Shown here in pieces: positions 61,423 to 64,000 of a DNA stretch of 64,000 nucleotides (positions are counted from its first letter, which is position 1; each line of letters starts with the position of its first letter). The DNA comes from Pseudomonas fulva 12-X. Its GTDB lineage: Bacteria > Pseudomonadota > Gammaproteobacteria > Pseudomonadales > Pseudomonadaceae. Where the stretch lies: NCBI RefSeq assembly GCF_000213805.1, contig NC_015556.1, positions 2,356,001-2,420,000 on the forward strand, read 5' to 3'. Position numbers and translations under genes: made by a program. The notes below the pieces were generated by a model. That model was not told the origin of the DNA, did not search any database, and saw only the letters and a program-made list of their open reading frames with translations.

Positions 61423-62508
61423 TCAGGCCTCCCTGCTTTCGAAGTCGATACGCGGATCGACCAGGGTGTAGGTGATGTCACCGATCAGTTTCACGACCAG
61501 GCCCAGCAAGGTGAAGATGAACAGGGTGCCGAAGACCACCGGGTAATCGCGGTTGATCGCTGCCTCGAAACTCAAGAGGCCCAGGCCGTCGAGGGAGAAG
61601 ATCACCTCGATCAGCAGGGAGCCGGTGAAGAAGATGCCGATAAAGGCCGCCGGGAAGCCGGCGATGATCAGCAGCATGGCGTTGCGGAACACGTGACCGT
61701 AGAGCACGCGGGTGTTGCTCAGGCCCTTGGCCCGGGCGGTGATCACGTACTGCTTGTTGATTTCGTCGAGAAAGCTGTTCTTGGTCAGCAGGGTGAGGGT
61801 GGCGAAATTGCCGATCACCAGGGCAGTGACCGGCAGGGCCAGGTGCCAGAAGTAGTCGTAGATCTTGCCGCCCAGGCTCAGCTCGTCGAAGTTGCTGGAG
61901 GTCAGGCCGCGCAGCGGGAAGAAGTCCCAGTAGCTGCCGCCGGCGAACAGTACGATCAGCAGGATGGCGAACAGGAACGCGGGAATCGCGTAGCCGACGA
62001 TGATCGCCGAGCTTGTCCAGACGTCGAAGGCGCTGCCATGCCGGGTGGCCTTGGCGATGCCCAGGGGAATGGACACCAGGTACACGATCAGCGTGCTCCA
62101 TAACCCGAGGGAAATGGACACCGGCATCTTCTCCATGATCAGGTCGATGACCTTGGCATCACGAAAGAAGCTGTCGCCGAAATCCAGCTGAGCGTAGTTC
62201 TTGATCATGATCCAGAAACGCTCGGGCGCCGACTTGTCGAAGCCGTACATCTTCTCGATCTCGGCGATCAGCTCCGGGTCCAGGCCCTGGGCGCCGCGGT
62301 AGTTGGAGCCGGCGGTGGATACCTCGCCACCGCCGCCGGAGATACGCCCGGTAGCACCGCCCGCAGCGGCGTCGAAGCCCTCCAGCTTGGCGATCATCTG
62401 CTCCACCGGGCCGCCGGGCGCGGCCTGGATGATCGCAAAGTTGATGACCAGAATGCCGAACACGGTCGGGATGATCAGCAGCAGGCGCCGCAGGATATAG
62501 GCCAGCAT
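61423..62508 (-). CDS. yejB: YejB-type peptide ABC permease
   Basis: 361 residues. DppB-type permease: [20 protein letters not shown] at the start, a large periplasmic insert ([20 protein letters not shown]), EAA-like [20 protein letters not shown], and [20 protein letters not shown]. It adjoins the yejA stop with no gap, so the operon is tightly coupled. Confidence 0.94.
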   Translation of the reverse strand: MLAYILRRLLLIIPTVFGILVINFAIIQAAPGGPVEQMIAKLEGFDAAAGGATGRISGGGGEVSTAGSNYRGAQGLDPELIAEIEKMYGFDKSAPERFWIMIKNYAQLDFGDSFFRDAKVIDLIMEKMPVSISLGLWSTLIVYLVSIPLGIAKATRHGSAFDVWTSSAIIVGYAIPAFLFAILLIVLFAGGSYWDFFPLRGLTSSNFDELSLGGKIYDYFWHLALPVTALVIGNFATLTLLTKNSFLDEINKQYVITARAKGLSNTRVLYGHVFRNAMLLIIAGFPAAFIGIFFTGSLLIEVIFSLDGLGLLSFEAAINRDYPVVFGTLFIFTLLGLVVKLIGDITYTLVDPRIDFESREA

Positions 62509-64000
62509 CTAGCGTTCTTCCTGCTCTGAGGTGGGCTTGTCGTCGCTGCTGACCACTTCGCCGACCGGCTTGTCCTGCCACCAGGTCATCAGGCCGTAAT
62601 CGTAAAGCGGCGATTTCTCCGGGTGGCCGAAGCGCTTCCAATAGGCGACGCGGTAAGCGTCCACGTAGTAGTTGGGCACCACGTAATTGCCCCACAACAG
62701 TACGCGGTCCAGCGCTCGGGTATGGGTGATCAGCGATTCGCGGGAATCGGCCTGGATCAGCCCCTCTACCAGCTTGTCGATGGCCGGGTCACGCAGGCCA
62801 ATGAGGTTGCGGCTGCCCGGATTGTCGGCGCTGCTGGAATGCCAGAATTCACGCTGTTCGTTGCCGGGCGAGCTCGATTGGGGCCAGATCGCCGAGGTCA
62901 TGTCGAAATCCCGCGAGCGCAGGCGGTTGATGTACTGGGAGACATCGACGCGGCGGATCTGCAGGTCAATGCCCAACTCGGCCAGGTTGCGCTTGAAGGG
63001 CAGGATGACCCGCTCCAGGTTGGCCTGGGTGTTGAGGAATTCGAAAGCCAGCTGGTTGCCGTTGGCATCGACCATCTTGTCGTTTTCGATCCGGTAGCCG
63101 GCCTCGGTGAGCAATTGGTAGGCGCGGCGCGCCTGGTCGCGAATGATGCCGCTGCCGTCGCTGACCGGTGGTGCGAAGGCTTCGGTGAATACGCGGTCGG
63201 GGATCTGCCCGCGCAGCGGTTCCAAAAGCTTCAGTTCGGCCGGGCTGGGCAGGCCGCGGGCGGCCATTTCCGAGTTCTCGAAGTAGCTGTGGGTGCGCTT
63301 GTAGGCACCGTAGAACAGCTGCTTGTTGGCCCACTCGAAGTCGAACAGCTGGGCGATGGCTTCGCGCACCCGCGGGTCCTGGAACATCGGCTTGCGGGTG
63401 TTGAACACGAAGCCCTGCATGCCGGCCGGGTTGCGGTTGGGGAAGGCTTCCTGGACGAAACGCCCGGCGCGCAGGGCCGGCGAGTTGTAGCCGGTGGCCC
63501 AGTCCTTGGCCGAATACTCGAGGTTGACGTCGAACTGGCCGGCCTTGAAGGCCTCCAGGGCGACGGCCATGTCACGGAAGTACTCGATGCGGATCTGATC
63601 GAAGTTGTACAGGCCGCGGGAAACCGGCAGATCCTTGGCCCACCAGTCCTTGACGCGCTCGAAGCGGATCGAGCTGTTCGGCGAGAAGTCGGCGATCCGG
63701 TAAGGGCCGCTACCCAGTGGCGGCTCCAGACTGCCGCGGGAGAAGTCACGGCCTTGCCACCAGTGCTTGGGCAGTACCTGCAGCTGGCCGAGAATCAGCG
63801 GCAGCTCGCGGTTGCCGGCGTGCTTGAAGTTGAAACGCACGGTGCGCTCGTTCTCGGCCACCACCTCGGCGACGTCGGCGTAGTAGTGCCGGTACATCGG
63901 GTCGCCGTGTTCGAGCAGGGTGTTGAAGGTGAAGATCACGTCCTCGGCGGTCACCGGGTGGCCGTCGTGAAAGCGTGCCTTGGGGTTGAGAAAGAAGCGC
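62509..64000 (-). CDS. yejA: YejA-type extracellular solute-binding protein (5' end outside window)
   Basis: About 497 residues are visible and the frame runs off the window end at 64000; the visible start of the coding strand reads RFFLNPKARFHDGHPVTAED, the SBP_bac_5 signature. Later marks: LGSGPYRIADF, QGFVFNTRKPMFQDPRVREA and IAQLFDFEWANKQLFYGAYK. The signal peptide is outside the window. It delivers peptides or peptide-nucleosides to YejB-YejE. P. aeruginosa has two such genes in tandem, so another may lie beyond. Confidence 0.92.
   Translation of the reverse strand, partial: RFFLNPKARFHDGHPVTAEDVIFTFNTLLEHGDPMYRHYYADVAEVVAENERTVRFNFKHAGNRELPLILGQLQVLPKHWWQGRDFSRGSLEPPLGSGPYRIADFSPNSSIRFERVKDWWAKDLPVSRGLYNFDQIRIEYFRDMAVALEAFKAGQFDVNLEYSAKDWATGYNSPALRAGRFVQEAFPNRNPAGMQGFVFNTRKPMFQDPRVREAIAQLFDFEWANKQLFYGAYKRTHSYFENSEMAARGLPSPAELKLLEPLRGQIPDRVFTEAFAPPVSDGSGIIRDQARRAYQLLTEAGYRIENDKMVDANGNQLAFEFLNTQANLERVILPFKRNLAELGIDLQIRRVDVSQYINRLRSRDFDMTSAIWPQSSSPGNEQREFWHSSSADNPGSRNLIGLRDPAIDKLVEGLIQADSRESLITHTRALDRVLLWGNYVVPNYYVDAYRVAYWKRFGHPEKSPLYDYGLMTWWQDKPVGEVVSSDDKPTSEQEER

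Overview
The window is GC-rich Pseudomonas chromosome. The best evidence for the genus is the block lpxH-ppiB-glnS-cysS-folD-tRNAs-tig-clpP-clpX-lon-hupB-ppiD-yej, which follows the gene order I remember from Pseudomonas aeruginosa. A membrane PQQ glucose dehydrogenase, a CadA/CadR metal-efflux pair and REP-like GTGGGAGC hairpins agree with this. I cannot name the species.

Layout. 1-7.4 kb: trehalose PTS locus with a divergent GntR repressor (treR, cut by the window edge), treP (EIIBC), treC, an EIIA-HPr-EI fusion and a small EIIB-like protein without its cysteine; two similar palindromes in the treR-treP gap look like TreR operators. 7.4-11.4 kb: a small glycine-tailed membrane protein, an orphan polyamine-type binding protein, and nhaA behind a probable nhaA-I (Li+/Na+-class) riboswitch, converging on an AraC regulator. 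12-16 kb: MFS transporter, FAH-family hydrolase, SDR and D-2-hydroxyacid dehydrogenase, probably a small-acid catabolic cluster of unknown substrate. 16-19.6 kb: yybP-ykoY Mn2+ riboswitch with mntP, then gcd.

19.7-26.5 kb is the most interesting block. A promoter whose -35/-10 spacer carries a Zur-like palindrome is followed by a cobalamin riboswitch. Downstream lies a tightly packed operon: periplasmic binding protein, FecCD permease, ATPase, a pseudoazurin-type blue copper protein, an MFS transporter, an OprD-family porin and a small secreted protein. I read it as a metal or corrinoid acquisition system with possible joint zinc and B12 control. The substrate cannot be told from sequence.

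26.5-35.2 kb: an MscS channel, a candidate 30-residue membrane protein ending at a 155-bp MITE-like element with CTAG target duplication, an oxidoreductase, a BASS transporter, BenE and LysE transporters, and a MarR regulator divergent from an aminotransferase with paired GTCAA-N5-TTGAC operators. 35.2-39.4 kb: metal resistance (cadA, cadR, a His/Cys-rich secreted protein, a CopI-like cupredoxin); the 3' end of cadA is followed by a decayed partial duplicate. 39.5-46.6 kb: glutaredoxin-like protein, DUF3820, Usp, miaE, lpxH, ppiB, glnS, cysS. 46.6-64 kb: a helicase with a histone-H1-like tail, folD, three tRNAs, the tig-clpP-clpX-lon-hupB-ppiD protein quality-control run, and a yejFEBA peptide ABC transporter cut by the window end. 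No CRISPR array, prophage or intact insertion sequence was seen.
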